DNA of 64,000 nucleotides from CAVVZJ01 sp963752755. GTDB lineage: Bacteria; Planctomycetota; Planctomycetia; Isosphaerales; Isosphaeraceae. Positions 27,303-35,930 of this stretch are shown in pieces. Within the stretch, counting starts at the first letter, position 1; each line of letters starts with the position of its first letter. A model generated the notes under the pieces. The model did not search any database and was not told the origin of the DNA. It worked only from the letters and a program-made list of their open reading frames with translations. The position numbers and the translations under genes are program-made. Location: NCBI GenBank assembly GCA_963752755.1, contig CAVVZJ010000017.1, forward strand, positions 186,001 through 250,000. Reading direction: 5' to 3'.

Positions 27303-28883
27303 TTACCCGGCGGCCAGATCCCGGACCGGCGCGTCCCGCCCCCTTCGCAGTAGCCACCGATCCGGCAGCCAATCCAGCAATCGCTCGGCCGTCGGCATCT
27401 CACCCAACGCGAACAACCGCGGGAGGGCGTCTCGGAGATACGCCTGCGGGTCGAGCCCCAGATGCTTGCACGTCCCGACGACGGAATACAGCACGGCCGC
27501 CGTCCGGCCGCCCGCCTCGCTCCCGAGGACGCCCCAGTTGTTCCGCCCCAGGGCGACCGCCCGCAACGTCCGCTCGCTCAGGTTGTTGTCGATCGCCAGG
27601 AAGCCCTGCTCCAGGTAGCGTCCCAACGCCGCCTGATTGTTCAACGCATACTTGATCGCGGCTCCCAACAGCGATTTGGGCAAGGCCATCGGTCGATACT
27701 CGTCCAGCCAATTCGTCAGCTCGATCAAGATCGGTTCGGCTTCCCGCTGCCGCGACAGACGTCGTTGTTCTTCCCGTTGCCGACGCTGTGCCGTCGCCGC
27801 CGGGTTGTCCGCCGGTGGCAGCAGCGGCGGCAAGTCGCGTTCGATGGCGTACAGCCTCCGGATCAGCTCCAGTGCCCCGTTGGCACGCTCATCTCCGCCG
27901 TCGGCAGCGGCGAGGAACTTGCGGCGGGCGTGCGCCCAGCAGCAGACGTGCTGGACCCGGCCCTCATCATAGAGTCCTTCGTACTGGGCTAACGCATCCG
28001 CCTGGAGGTAGCCTGTGTAGCCGCCCAGGAAGCGCTCCGGGCCTTCCGCCGTGTAATCCGCCGTGAAATCGAACACCACATAAGGATAGTCGGCATCCCC
28101 GATGCTGACCCAAAGGTGGGCCTTCCGGGTGCGGTCGGCCCCCGGCACTCGCAATTTCACCGAGGTGTCATCGCCGTGGATCACTCGCGACAGCAACAGA
28201 CGCCGGTGCATCAGCCGATACAGCGGCATGAGCAGGTCGGCGGCCCGCGCCAGCCAGTCACCCAGGGTGGACCGCGCGATGGTGACACCCGATCGGGACA
28301 GTTGCCCGGAGAGCCGATGCAAGGGGGTATGGTCGGCGAACTTGGCCGTGATCGCATGCGCCAACAGCCCGGGACCGCACAACCCCTTGGGGATCGGGCC
28401 GACCTGCTCCGGACCGGCAGTCCGCAGGCGTTGATCCGCCGGCACGGCCGTCGGATCGCAGTGCCGACAGGCATAGCTCTTTCTGACCGTGCGGAGCACG
28501 AAGAAGCGGGCCGGCTCCAGATCGAGCTGCTCGGCGGTCTGCGTGCCGATGTAGGCGCGAGGCCGGCCGCAGGCCGGACAGAGCCGCTCGGCCTCGGTCA
28601 GGTCGTGGACAACCTCACGACGCGCCAGGTGCTCGGACAACGCGGCACGGCCGTGTGGGTCGCGCCGACGAGCGGGCGGATCGGCGGGTGAAGCCGGCTT
28701 CGGCGTGCGGCGCTCGGACCGGCGGCCGAACCGATGTCTCAAGGCGGCATCCAGCTTTCCCTGCAGCTCGCCGTTCTCGGCCCGTAGCCGAGCGACCTCC
28801 GCGAGCAATGCTCGCACCATCTCCTGCAACGTGGCGACATCGTTGGGTAGTGGTGCGTCGGGGGTCAGGGAAGCGGCATCCAT
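27303..28883 (-). CDS. tnpC: IS66-family transposase TnpC
   Basis: A 526-residue DDE transposase of standard IS66 length. N-terminal leucine-zipper helix (LLAEVARLRAENGELQGKLD), zinc ribbon (CPACGRPRAYIG ... CRHC), the conserved LDLEPARFFVLRTVRKSYAC region, then the DDE domain: VIHGDDTSVKL (Asp), CCWAHARRKF (conserved HARRKF after the second Asp region LQADALAQYEGLY) and AIDNNLSERTLRAVALGRNN (Glu). The DDE_Tnp_IS66_C-type tail is TCKHLGLDPQAYLRDALPRL. ATG 28883 (MDAASLTPD) is preferred to the upstream extension, which is Arg/Pro-rich. It is the last gene of tnpA-tnpB-tnpC. Confidence 0.93.
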   Translation of the reverse strand: MDAASLTPDAPLPNDVATLQEMVRALLAEVARLRAENGELQGKLDAALRHRFGRRSERRTPKPASPADPPARRRDPHGRAALSEHLARREVVHDLTEAERLCPACGRPRAYIGTQTAEQLDLEPARFFVLRTVRKSYACRHCDPTAVPADQRLRTAGPEQVGPIPKGLCGPGLLAHAITAKFADHTPLHRLSGQLSRSGVTIARSTLGDWLARAADLLMPLYRLMHRRLLLSRVIHGDDTSVKLRVPGADRTRKAHLWVSIGDADYPYVVFDFTADYTAEGPERFLGGYTGYLQADALAQYEGLYDEGRVQHVCCWAHARRKFLAAADGGDERANGALELIRRLYAIERDLPPLLPPADNPAATAQRRQREEQRRLSRQREAEPILIELTNWLDEYRPMALPKSLLGAAIKYALNNQAALGRYLEQGFLAIDNNLSERTLRAVALGRNNWGVLGSEAGGRTAAVLYSVVGTCKHLGLDPQAYLRDALPRLFALGEMPTAERLLDWLPDRWLLRRGRDAPVRDLAAG

Positions 28884-28930
28884 GCCAGATCCAACACCGC
28901 CGGAACGGTCTGGTAGCGAGTCTTTCCCGC

Positions 28931-29281
28931 TCAGCCGGGTGCAAAGCGCTTGAAGCGTCGGACCCGGGACAGGTCGATGCCGTCGAGGATCATCTGGAAC
29001 TGGCCGGGGCTCAGTTCGATGCCGGTGGCGGCGTCCGTCGGGTCGGGGAAGTGATAGCGGCCGGCTTCGAGTCGCTGGCACCAGAGGCACAGCCCGTGAC
29101 CGCCCCAGTACAGGACCTTGACGCGGTTCGCGGCCCGGTTCCGGAAGATGAACAGGTGGCCGCTCAAGGGGTCGGCCGCCAGCCGGGTCCGGACCAGGGC
29201 GAACAGGCCGTCGAACCCGAGCCGGAAATCGACCGGCTGGGGCGCGTACCAGAGCTTGACGGCCGGGGGGACGGTCAGCAT
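28931..29281 (-). CDS. tnpB: IS66 accessory protein TnpB
   Basis: A 116-residue IS66 Orf2-type protein required with TnpA and TnpC for efficient transposition. MLTVPPAVKLWYAPQPVDFR, then FDGLFALVRTRLAADPLSGH, LFIFRNRAANRVKVLYWGGH and GLCLWCQRLEAGRY are the family signature and are complete. The start ATG 29281 overlaps the 3' end of tnpA by 7 bases. The gap to tnpC is 47 bases. Confidence 0.93.
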   Translation of the reverse strand: MLTVPPAVKLWYAPQPVDFRLGFDGLFALVRTRLAADPLSGHLFIFRNRAANRVKVLYWGGHGLCLWCQRLEAGRYHFPDPTDAATGIELSPGQFQMILDGIDLSRVRRFKRFAPG

Positions 29282-29625
29282 CCGGCCACCCCGAGTTGCC
29301 GGAGGACGGCGGCGATCATCGCCGGGTCGCAGGCCGGGGCGAACCGGACGAGTGTGCCGGACGGGAGGACGGCCTCGACTCCCGAAGCGATCGGGTCCGG
29401 AGTGGTGATGCGGACGGGGACGACCGTCGGGGTGCCGGCAGTCGGGGCCTTCCGAGTGAGCCGCCGCCTCCACTGGTAGAAGGCCGGGACCGAAACGCCC
29501 TCGGCGGCGCAGAACGCGGCGACGGTCAGGTCAGCGGTGCGGAACCGCTTGAGTCGGTCCGCCCAAAGTTGACGAGTGGCCGCCGAATCCCGGCGGGATT
29601 GGGCGATAGGACGCGCAGCGGACAC
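29275..29625 (-). CDS. tnpA: IS66 accessory protein TnpA (HTH)
   Basis: A 116-residue DNA-binding accessory protein. LWADRLKRFRTADLTVAAFC, AAEGVSVPAFYQWRRRLTR is the helix-turn-helix; the C-terminal half (AVLPSGTLVRFAPACDPAMI, AAVLRQLG) is the usual IS66 Orf1 domain. GTG 29625 was chosen because GAGGAGG lies 8 bases upstream; the longer ATG frame from 29679 would begin 4 bases from the terminal repeat. It lies 58 bp inside the element end. Confidence 0.88.
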   Translation of the reverse strand: MSAARPIAQSRRDSAATRQLWADRLKRFRTADLTVAAFCAAEGVSVPAFYQWRRRLTRKAPTAGTPTVVPVRITTPDPIASGVEAVLPSGTLVRFAPACDPAMIAAVLRQLGVAGC

Positions 29626-29711
29626 GAGAGATACCTCCTCGGGAAAAGTAGCCGTCCCCGAGGCTATCACACGCGTCAATTACGTGATCCGCCGGGCGCG
29701 TACCCTGCAGT

Positions 29712-30323
29712 TGCGACCGGGGATCGTCGCCCGTCGCCCCCGGTCGTGCTGGAGGGCGAGGTCGAGTGCCACGAAGTCTATGTGGTGGCCGGACATAAGG
29801 GCCATCCCGAGGCGGTCAAAAAAAAGGCCGGCCCCCTCGACGGCGACGGCTGAAGGGGGAGCGGGGGCGGGGGACCCTGGCCAAGGAGAAGCCGCCGATC
29901 TTCGGGATGTTGCAGCGGGGTGGCGAGGTGGTGATCCGGATGCTGTCCAACGTCCAGCAAGCGACGATCGGCCCGCTGATCGCGCGGACGATCGCCAAGG
30001 GTACCCGGCTCTACACCGATGAATACGACATCTACAGCCGGCTGGTGGCGTGGGGCTACGGCCACGAGACGGTCTGTCATGCGGCGGGCGCGTACGCCCG
30101 GGATGATGACGGTGACGGCTTCTGCGAGGTTCACGTCAACACGCTGGAAGGATTCTGGTCGTTGCTCCGGAGTTGGCTGCGGCCACACCGGGGTATCCCG
30201 CAGGAGAGCCTGCCGCTGTACCTGGGCTTCTTCGAGTTCGTTCACAACGTCCGGGCCCGGGGAAAGAGGCTCTTGGGGTCGCTGATCGGCCTGTTGCTGA
30301 CACCACCCCGGAATCCATCATGA
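29712..30323 (+). pseudogene. IS1595-family transposase, 3' half
   Basis: It resumes exactly where the 5' half breaks: LRPGIVARRP, then PVVLEGEVECHEVYVVAGHK (first catalytic Asp region, with His where Asp is usual), GHPEAVKKK, then LAKEKPPIFGMLQRGGEVVI, YTDEYDIYSRLVAWGYGHET (Asp) and EVHVNTLEGFWSLLRSWLRP (Glu region). Two single-base losses are needed, one in the C5 run near 29734 and one in the A8 run at 29819-29826. The stop TGA lies inside the terminal repeat. Confidence 0.8.
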
Positions 30324-30440
30324 GCCACTTCTTTTTGTGCAAGAAGTTGCGGAACATAACGGAGTAGTGAGAGGCTATCCGGTAATCCTCAGAGTTCGTA
30401 AACTCTTGCCAAGCCAGGAGGTGCACAAGATACACCGACG

Positions 30441-31309
30441 ATGGAGCACGCCCCGATGCGTAAGCCCTATCCCTCCGACCTGACCGACGAGCCGTGGCAG
30501 ATCATCGAGCCGTTGATCCCTGTCCGCCGGGTGGGACGGCCCCGTGAGGTCGAGCTCCGGGAGGTGCTCAACGCCAGCTTCTACATCAACCATAGCGGCT
30601 GCCAGTGGGACATGCTGCCCCATGACCTGCCGGCCCGGAGCACCGTCAACGACTCCTTCACCCAGGGGAAGAATGACGGCACCTGGCAACGGATCAACGA
30701 TGCCCTGCGACAACAGGGGCGTCAGGCCGCCGGACGTGATCCGAACCCCAGCGCCGGGAGTATCGACAGCCAGATCGTCAAGGGCACGGAGATCGGGGGC
30801 GTGCGGGGGTACGACGGCGGTAAGAAGATCCGGGTGACGGCGTCACATCAGCGTGGACACGTTGGGCTTGCTGCTGGTGGTTGATGGTCACGGCGGCCGC
30901 GGCCGACGATGGCACGGTCGCCCCCGAGGTCCTGGGCCGACTGACCGCTGAGCCCGGCACGCGGTTGGCGAAGTTGTGGGCCGACCAGCAGGACCACAAT
31001 CATGTGCTGGAGGCGTGGTTGAAGGAGACGGAGGCCGGCTACGAGATTGAGGTGGTGGCACGACCCGCCGATGCCAAGGGTTTCGTGCTGCCGCACCGCC
31101 GCTGGGTGGTGGAGCGGAGCTTCGCCTGGCTGGGGCGATATCGCCGTCACCGCCGGGACTACGAGGGGTCGCCCGAATCGAGCGAGGCGATGATCCCGGT
31201 CAGTTCGATTCATCGGATGCTCAGGCTCTTGAAACCTGATCAAGGGAAGAAGCCGGTCCCCTTCAAATATCCCAAGGAAATGCGAAAAGCAATTACCGGA
31301 GGCTCATGA
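30441..31309 (+). pseudogene. IS5-family transposase, frameshifted
   Basis: The first frame gives the DUF4096-type N-terminus (YPSDLTDEPWQIIEPLIPVR, LNASFYINHSGCQWDMLPHD) and the first catalytic region (SAGSIDSQIVKGTEIGGVRG, YDGGKKI). Two shifts near 30830 and 30880 are needed to pass through RHISVDTLGLLLVV into VTAAAADDGTVAPEVLGRL. The end has KGFVLPHRRWVVERSFAWLG, YRRHRRDYEG with the catalytic Glu. The last residues GGS and the stop come from the small element inserted at 31301; the ancestral frame would have stopped at the TAG in the IS5 end. A second ATG at 30456 is an alternative start. Confidence 0.8.
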
Positions 31310-31472
31310 TGGATTCCGGGGTGGTGGCCCCCTGATGTTGGCCGTAAGCCGTTGCAGGAAAGGCGTTTAATCACCCAGAAGGCAAGAGCCTCGCCCCCGA
31401 GCCGTAAATCGCGTCCTCAAGGGAAGTTACGACGAGATCGCCGAGCCACCACCCCGGAATCCATCATGAGCC
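31301..31472. mobile_element. 172-bp non-autonomous element with IS1595-type ends (MITE)
   Basis: The 26-bp inverted ends (31301-31326 and 31447-31472) match the ends of the IS1595 element at 23687-30326. The 8-mers on both sides are identical, TTACCGGA (31293-31300 and 31473-31480), a perfect 8-bp target duplication. The 120-bp interior has no open frame and does not resemble the transposase gene. It was probably mobilised in trans by an IS1595 transposase. Confidence 0.88.
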
Positions 31473-31493
31473 TTACCGGATAGCCTCTATACT

Positions 31494-32217
31494 TCACCCG
31501 GCCAGGAGCTGCGGTTTCTCAAAGGTCTGGAACCTGAGCGCCAACAGCGATGGGATCACCGGCTTATGCTTGCCTTCAACTCCCTCCAGGCACTCCGTGA
31601 TCGCCGCCTTGAACCGGCTGAAGTCTTCGTGATAGCGGCAGGACAGGCACTCCTTCTTGACAAACTTCCACAACCGCTCGATCAGGTTCAGGTTCGGCGA
31701 ATAGGCGGGCAGGAACAGCAACTCGATCCGTAGCTCCTTGGCAAGCTACTGCACTCCGGCGCACCGCTGATGGCGGGCGTTGTCCAGCACCAGCGTCAAC
31801 GGCAGGCCTACATTCCGCCCCGCCAGCGCGCGGACCGCCTCGGCGTTGATCACCGTGTCGTTGCAGACGGTCGTCAGCTCGTGGGTGACCGCGTCGACTG
31901 CCCCGAGGACGTTGAACCGTGTCGGCGGCGGCCTGGGCAGTGGACCGGGGCGGGTTCTTGCGGAAGTAGTCCTCCACCGCCTCACGGTGGTCGGCCAACG
32001 CGCGGACCGGCTTGGCGAAGTTGAGTCGCTTGAGCCGCTCGAGGCCGCCCTCCTGGAACGAACGGAGGTAGCTGCGCAGGGTGTTCTCGGAGATCCGCGA
32101 GAGCCGGCAGATCTCCTTGGGGAGCAGTCCCTGGCTCTTGAGGGAGACCGCCTCCATCTTCTCTTGCAGCCGGGGGAGGGCGTCGATGTCCTCGGGTGTG
32201 AAGTCGATGGCGATCAT
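31494..32217 (-). pseudogene. IS630-family transposase with internal deletion and amber stop
   Basis: The N-terminal HTH is present (MIAIDFTPEDIDALPRLQEK, ISENTLRSYLRSFQEGGLER). It then breaks at KNPPRSTAQAAAD and resumes near the DDE core at RFNVLGAVDAVTHELTTVCN, LPLTLVLDNARHQRC. About 90 residues usually found between these points, including the first Asp, are missing. A TAG at 31746-31748 interrupts before LAKELRIELLFLPAYSPNLN and LIERLWKFVKKECL with the catalytic Glu. The remnant cannot encode an active enzyme. Confidence 0.8.
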
Positions 32218-32350
32218 CGTTGTGACCGGGTCAAGTCGGGGTCGCCGTGCTCCGTGGGTACGAGACCCGGTCAGATTACGCGGCCCCCTCGGTCTGAACA
32301 ACCCTCAACCTTGGGCCGTGAGGAGTATAACTCAATGAAGCCATCCCGTA

Positions 32351-34615
32351 TCACCTCCCGCCAGCCGCCTTGTCCGTCACCCTCGGTCCCCCAAGCGTCT
32401 TCTTGATAAATTCCACCTGCAACCGGCTGTAATGTGGCCCAATGATCCCGTGCCGTGAGGATGGGTAGATCATCAGCTCGAAGTCCTTGTCCGCCCGCTG
32501 GAGCGCCTGGACAAGCCGCATCGTGTTTCGAACAGACACGTTATCGTCAATTGCTCCGTGCAGGATCAAGAGCCGGCCGTGAAGATCCTTCGCCGCTTTC
32601 ACGACCGAACTCGCCTCGTACCCCTCGGGGTTCTCTTGAGGCGTGAGCATGTAACGCTCGGTGTAGATTGAATCATAATCGTGCCAGTCGGTGACGGGCG
32701 CCCCGGCGATCCCGGCGGCGAAGAGGTCGCTATGGGTCATGCAGAAGGCCGTGAGGAACCCGCCGTAGCTGTGTCCGGCCATCCCGATCCGTGAGCCATC
32801 AACGAAAGCCTTCTCCTTCTTGAGCCAGGCCACCGCGTCCTTGATGTCCTCCAACTCTTGCACACCGAGTTTCCTGTAGGCTACCTGCGCCGAGACGGCC
32901 CCCTTGCCGCTGGCGCTCCGTGGATCGACGCGGAAGACGACGAACCCCTCTGTGGCAAGCGCCTCAGGCATCAGGTTGCCACCGCCCCATCCGCCGCTGA
33001 TCGTCGGCGTGTGCGGCCCACCGTAGGTCATCAGCCAGACGGGATAGACTTGGCCGGCTTTGATCTGGTGCGGCGTGAGAATCTCAGCTTCGAGGGCGAA
33101 GCCGTCCCGCGTTGGGATTTGTACCCGCTCTCGCGGTGCCAGCTCATACTCGTCGAGAGCCGCGACCTCGTTCTCATCGACAATCCGCACCTCGTCCCCA
33201 ATCGCCTCAACCAGCGCCACCTTCGGCGGCGTCTGAGGGGCCGACCATGTATCGAGGAACAAGTCGCCATCGGGACTCACCTTCACCTTATGATCCCCTG
33301 GCTTCTTGGTCAGCCTCTCGATCTCGCCGCCATCGAACTTCACACGATAGAGATTCGTCGCCAGCGGATCATCCTTCGTCGCCGTGAAGAAGACCCAGCC
33401 ACCCTTCTCATCAACGTGCTCGATCGACCGGACTTCGTAATCACCCGAGGTGAGCGCATCGCAATTCGAGCCATCCTCCGAGTACTTGTAGATCTGCTTC
33501 CAGCCTGTCCGCTCGCTGGGGAAAAGGAACCCACCGTCCTTCAGAACAACGACTTCGCCAGGGTTCTCAACCCAGGCGCCCGTCGTTTCGCGGAAGAGGC
33601 GGATCGTAGCGCCGTCGTCGAGATCGATCTTCAGGAGATCGAGCCAGGTCTGCGTCCGGTTCTGGGCGTAGGCATACGCTGCGTCGTCGCCAAGCCAGCC
33701 GATGCCACTGATGACAAAAGAATCAGGCGAGTACTCCGACAGATCTGCCCACGACACATCGCCGCCCGCTGCGGCCACGATTCCGACCCGAACCCGAGGG
33801 TTCGGGTCTCCGGCTCTGGGGTAGCGCGTCTCTTCCACGATCCGCTTCGAGCCGACGTCGTTGAGCACCGTGTGTGTCCCGACCGGCCGGTCGTCACATT
33901 CGAGCAAGGCGAGGTGCTTCGAATTGGGCGACCACCAAAATGCCTTCCAGTTTCGGTTAAAAATCTCTTCGTAATAGACCCAATCTGCCTTGCCGTGCCG
34001 CACGAGGTCCGAGCCGTTGGTCGTCAGAGCCCGCTCCGCCATTGTGGCGAGATCGACGACGTAAAGATCGTAGCCTCGTACGTAAGCAATGTATGCCCCA
34101 TCCGGGCTAAACTCGGCGAACTCCTCCTCTCCTGGTGTGCTGGTCAACCGCCGTGCCTCGTGGCCGTCGAGCGTCGCGTAGTAGAGATCATCCTCGAACG
34201 AGAAGACCATACCTTTTCGATTGGGATCAAGTAGCGGGCCGCCCCCACGCCGGCCATGAAGCGTAGCGTGTTTCATGTCGAGGCGGAACGATGACAGCCG
34301 CGCCAGTGACCGCGCCGCGTCCTCGTCAATCGTCGGTAAGGCCGCCAGCGCTTTCGCCAATGCCTCCGGGTCGTGGAACGGCTCCGCCATGCCGGAGCGG
34401 GCGTCCACCTTCAAGAGCCTTCCATCCCGGTCTTCGAGCCAGTGCTCGTCATCGAGCCAGCGCGCGGAGATGGGTGAGCCGGAGAGGTCCGGGCGTGGTC
34501 CTCTCAGCAGGGTTTCGAAGGTGATCCGATTCTTCGCGGCATGCTCCCCGCCTGAAGCCGGGACAAAAGGCGCGAGGATCAGGGGCAGCAGGAGGACGAA
34601 CGGCCTGCGGAACAT
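32351..34615 (-). CDS. S9-family prolyl oligopeptidase / dipeptidyl peptidase IV-like
   Basis: A 754-residue exported serine peptidase, probably periplasmic, cleaving peptides after Pro or Ala. Signal peptide MFRRPFVLLLPLILAPFVPA; ATG 34615 was chosen because the upstream extension is not signal-like. A DPPIV_N beta-propeller covers about residues 90-440 (GMVFSFEDDLYYATLDGHEA, EEEFAEFSPDGAYIAYVRGY, WVYYEEIFNRNWKAFWWSPN). The alpha/beta-hydrolase domain follows with GMAGHSYGG (Ser616), ILHGAIDDNV (Asp690) and PSSRHGI (His722). All catalytic residues are present and the gene is intact. It stands alone between two IS clusters, with its promoter region facing the IS630 element at 34754. Confidence 0.92.
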   Translation of the reverse strand: MFRRPFVLLLPLILAPFVPASGGEHAAKNRITFETLLRGPRPDLSGSPISARWLDDEHWLEDRDGRLLKVDARSGMAEPFHDPEALAKALAALPTIDEDAARSLARLSSFRLDMKHATLHGRRGGGPLLDPNRKGMVFSFEDDLYYATLDGHEARRLTSTPGEEEFAEFSPDGAYIAYVRGYDLYVVDLATMAERALTTNGSDLVRHGKADWVYYEEIFNRNWKAFWWSPNSKHLALLECDDRPVGTHTVLNDVGSKRIVEETRYPRAGDPNPRVRVGIVAAAGGDVSWADLSEYSPDSFVISGIGWLGDDAAYAYAQNRTQTWLDLLKIDLDDGATIRLFRETTGAWVENPGEVVVLKDGGFLFPSERTGWKQIYKYSEDGSNCDALTSGDYEVRSIEHVDEKGGWVFFTATKDDPLATNLYRVKFDGGEIERLTKKPGDHKVKVSPDGDLFLDTWSAPQTPPKVALVEAIGDEVRIVDENEVAALDEYELAPRERVQIPTRDGFALEAEILTPHQIKAGQVYPVWLMTYGGPHTPTISGGWGGGNLMPEALATEGFVVFRVDPRSASGKGAVSAQVAYRKLGVQELEDIKDAVAWLKKEKAFVDGSRIGMAGHSYGGFLTAFCMTHSDLFAAGIAGAPVTDWHDYDSIYTERYMLTPQENPEGYEASSVVKAAKDLHGRLLILHGAIDDNVSVRNTMRLVQALQRADKDFELMIYPSSRHGIIGPHYSRLQVEFIKKTLGGPRVTDKAAGGR

Positions 34616-34753
34616 TGTCGGTTCCCCCGTGTGAGCAATGGGTCGGAATCGCCATCGTGAACCCGTAGAGGGGCCGTGGGAATACCCCCATCCTAGCCGT
34701 CGCCCGATGCGCCACAAGCCGGGGCGGGTTGTAACGCGGTTGTCTCGATCCTA

Positions 34754-35927
34754 ATGTCCTGAGTCAGAAATCCGCCAATTAACCTTGCGCCCTGTCCAGT
34801 TTCCTTGTATGATCCTCGAAGGGAGACATATGATGAAAAAAGGTGGACGCCCCAAGGCCGAACTGGTCCTCACCGACGACGAGCGGCAGACCTTGGAAAC
34901 CTGGGCCGCGCGGCCCAAGAGCACCCAGCGGCTCGCCACCCGGGCCCGAATCATCCTGGCTTGTGCTCAGGGACTCGACAACAAGGACGTCGCCGCTCGG
35001 CTCGGCGTCCATGTCATCACCGTGGGTAAGTGGCGAAGGCGTTTCCTCGAACTGCGTCTGGATGGCCTCGCCGACGGACCCCGACCCGACGCCCCTCGAA
35101 AGATCACCGACGCGATGGTCGAGCAGGTCGTCACCCAGACCCTGGAGACCAAGCCCAGGGCCGCCACCCAATGGAGCACCCGCGGCATGGCCCGCAAGCT
35201 GGGGATGTCTCAGAGCGCCATCGCCCGGATCTGGAAGGCCTTCGAGTTGAAGCCTCACAAGAGCGAGACCTTCAAGCTTTCCACCGATCCGTTCTTCGTC
35301 GAGAAGGTCCGCGAAATCGTTGGGCTGTCCATGAGCCCGCCGGAGAACGCCATCGTGCTGTCGGTCGACGAGAAGAGTCAGGTCCAGGCATTGGACCGCA
35401 CCCAGCCCTTGCTGCCGATGACGCCGGGACAGGCCGAGCGTCGAACCCCTGACTCCGTCCGCAACGGCACAACCTCGCTGTTCGCCGCGCTGAATGTGGC
35501 CACGGGTGCGGTGATCGGCAAGTGCTATCGCCGCCACCGCCAGCAGGAGTTCCTCAAGTTCCTCAACGAGATCGATGCTCAGGTCGAGCGCGAGCCTGGC
35601 GTGGAGATCCACATCATTCTGGACAACTACGGCACGCATAAGACGGCGGCGGTGAAGCGGTGGTTGGCTCGGCATCCGGAGTATCACCTGCATTTCACAC
35701 CGACGAGCGGATCGTGGCTGAACCAGGTGGAGCGGTTCTTCGCCGAGATCACCGAGAAGCAGATCCGACGCGGAGTCTTCCGGAGCGTGGCGGCTTTGGA
35801 GAAGGCGATCCTGGAGTATCTGGCCACGCATAACGAGAATCCCCGACCGTTCGTGTGGACGGCCAACGCGGATCTGATTCTGGAACGGGTCAAGAAGGTT
35901 TGTGAGCGAACTTCTGACTCAGGACAC
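34754..35927 (+). mobile_element. Intact IS630-family element with TA target duplication
   Basis: Ends TGTCCTGAGTCAGAA (34755-34769) and TTCTGACTCAGGACA (35912-35926) are 15-bp perfect inverted repeats, bounded by TA on each side (34752-34753 and 35928-35929), as expected for IS630/Tc1-mariner insertion. The right-hand TA also forms part of the transposase stop codon and of the CTAG target of the neighbouring IS701 element. Confidence 0.85.
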
Positions 35928-35930
35928 TAG
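34830..35930 (+). CDS. IS630-family transposase
   Basis: A 366-residue transposase, intact. N-terminal double HTH (RLATRARIILACAQGLDNKD, VAARLGVHVITVGKWRRRF; GMARKLGMSQSAIARIWKAF). The DDE domain has VLSVDEKSQVQALDRTQPLL (Asp), IHIILDNYGTHKTAAVKRWL (Asp) and FTPTSGSWLNQVERFFAEIT (Glu). ATG 34830 follows GAAGGGAG at a good distance; ATG 34833 is equally possible. The stop TAG (35928-35930) lies outside the inverted repeat and is built from the target TA plus the next base. Confidence 0.93.
   Translation: MMKKGGRPKAELVLTDDERQTLETWAARPKSTQRLATRARIILACAQGLDNKDVAARLGVHVITVGKWRRRFLELRLDGLADGPRPDAPRKITDAMVEQVVTQTLETKPRAATQWSTRGMARKLGMSQSAIARIWKAFELKPHKSETFKLSTDPFFVEKVREIVGLSMSPPENAIVLSVDEKSQVQALDRTQPLLPMTPGQAERRTPDSVRNGTTSLFAALNVATGAVIGKCYRRHRQQEFLKFLNEIDAQVEREPGVEIHIILDNYGTHKTAAVKRWLARHPEYHLHFTPTSGSWLNQVERFFAEITEKQIRRGVFRSVAALEKAILEYLATHNENPRPFVWTANADLILERVKKVCERTSDSGH

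Larger units (their letters stand above)
24144..29703. mobile_element. 5.56-kb IS66-family element carrying a nuclease-transposase fusion gene
   Basis: The 21-bp perfect inverted ends are at 24144-24164 (GTACGCGCCCGGCGGATC...) and 29683-29703. The flanking 8-mers are CCAGCAGT (24136-24143) and CCTGCAGT (29704-29711), an 8-bp target duplication with one mismatch, the length expected for IS66. Contents: fusion gene (+), then tnpC, tnpB and tnpA (-). The fusion gene is either a passenger of the IS66 element or a second IS66-like element inside it; no separate ends were found for it. Confidence 0.85.
23687..30326 (+). mobile_element. IS1595 (ISXO2-like) element interrupted by an IS66-type element
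   Basis: The 26-bp ends at 23687-23712 (GGCTCATGATGGATTCCGGG...) and 30301-30326 are perfect inverted repeats of each other. Between them the transposase gene is split into 5' (23810-24143) and 3' (29712-30323) parts by the element at 24144-29703. Removing that element and one target copy restores a continuous frame. Flanking 8-mers do not match convincingly. The same ends flank the 172-bp element at 31301-31472. Confidence 0.85.
30370..31488 (+). mobile_element. IS5-family element with a small element inserted in its right end
   Basis: The 16-bp ends AGAGGCTATCCGGTAA (30370-30385) and TTACCGGATAGCCTCT (31473-31488) are perfect inverted repeats. The right end is duplicated in part by the insertion of the 172-bp element at 31301-31472. 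The flanking duplication of the IS5 element itself could not be set. Confidence 0.75.

Noticed and set aside
23678..30335. 8-bp target duplication for the IS1595 element
   Set aside because: The flanks TTAGTTTT and CTTCTTTT agree at only five of eight positions; not claimed.
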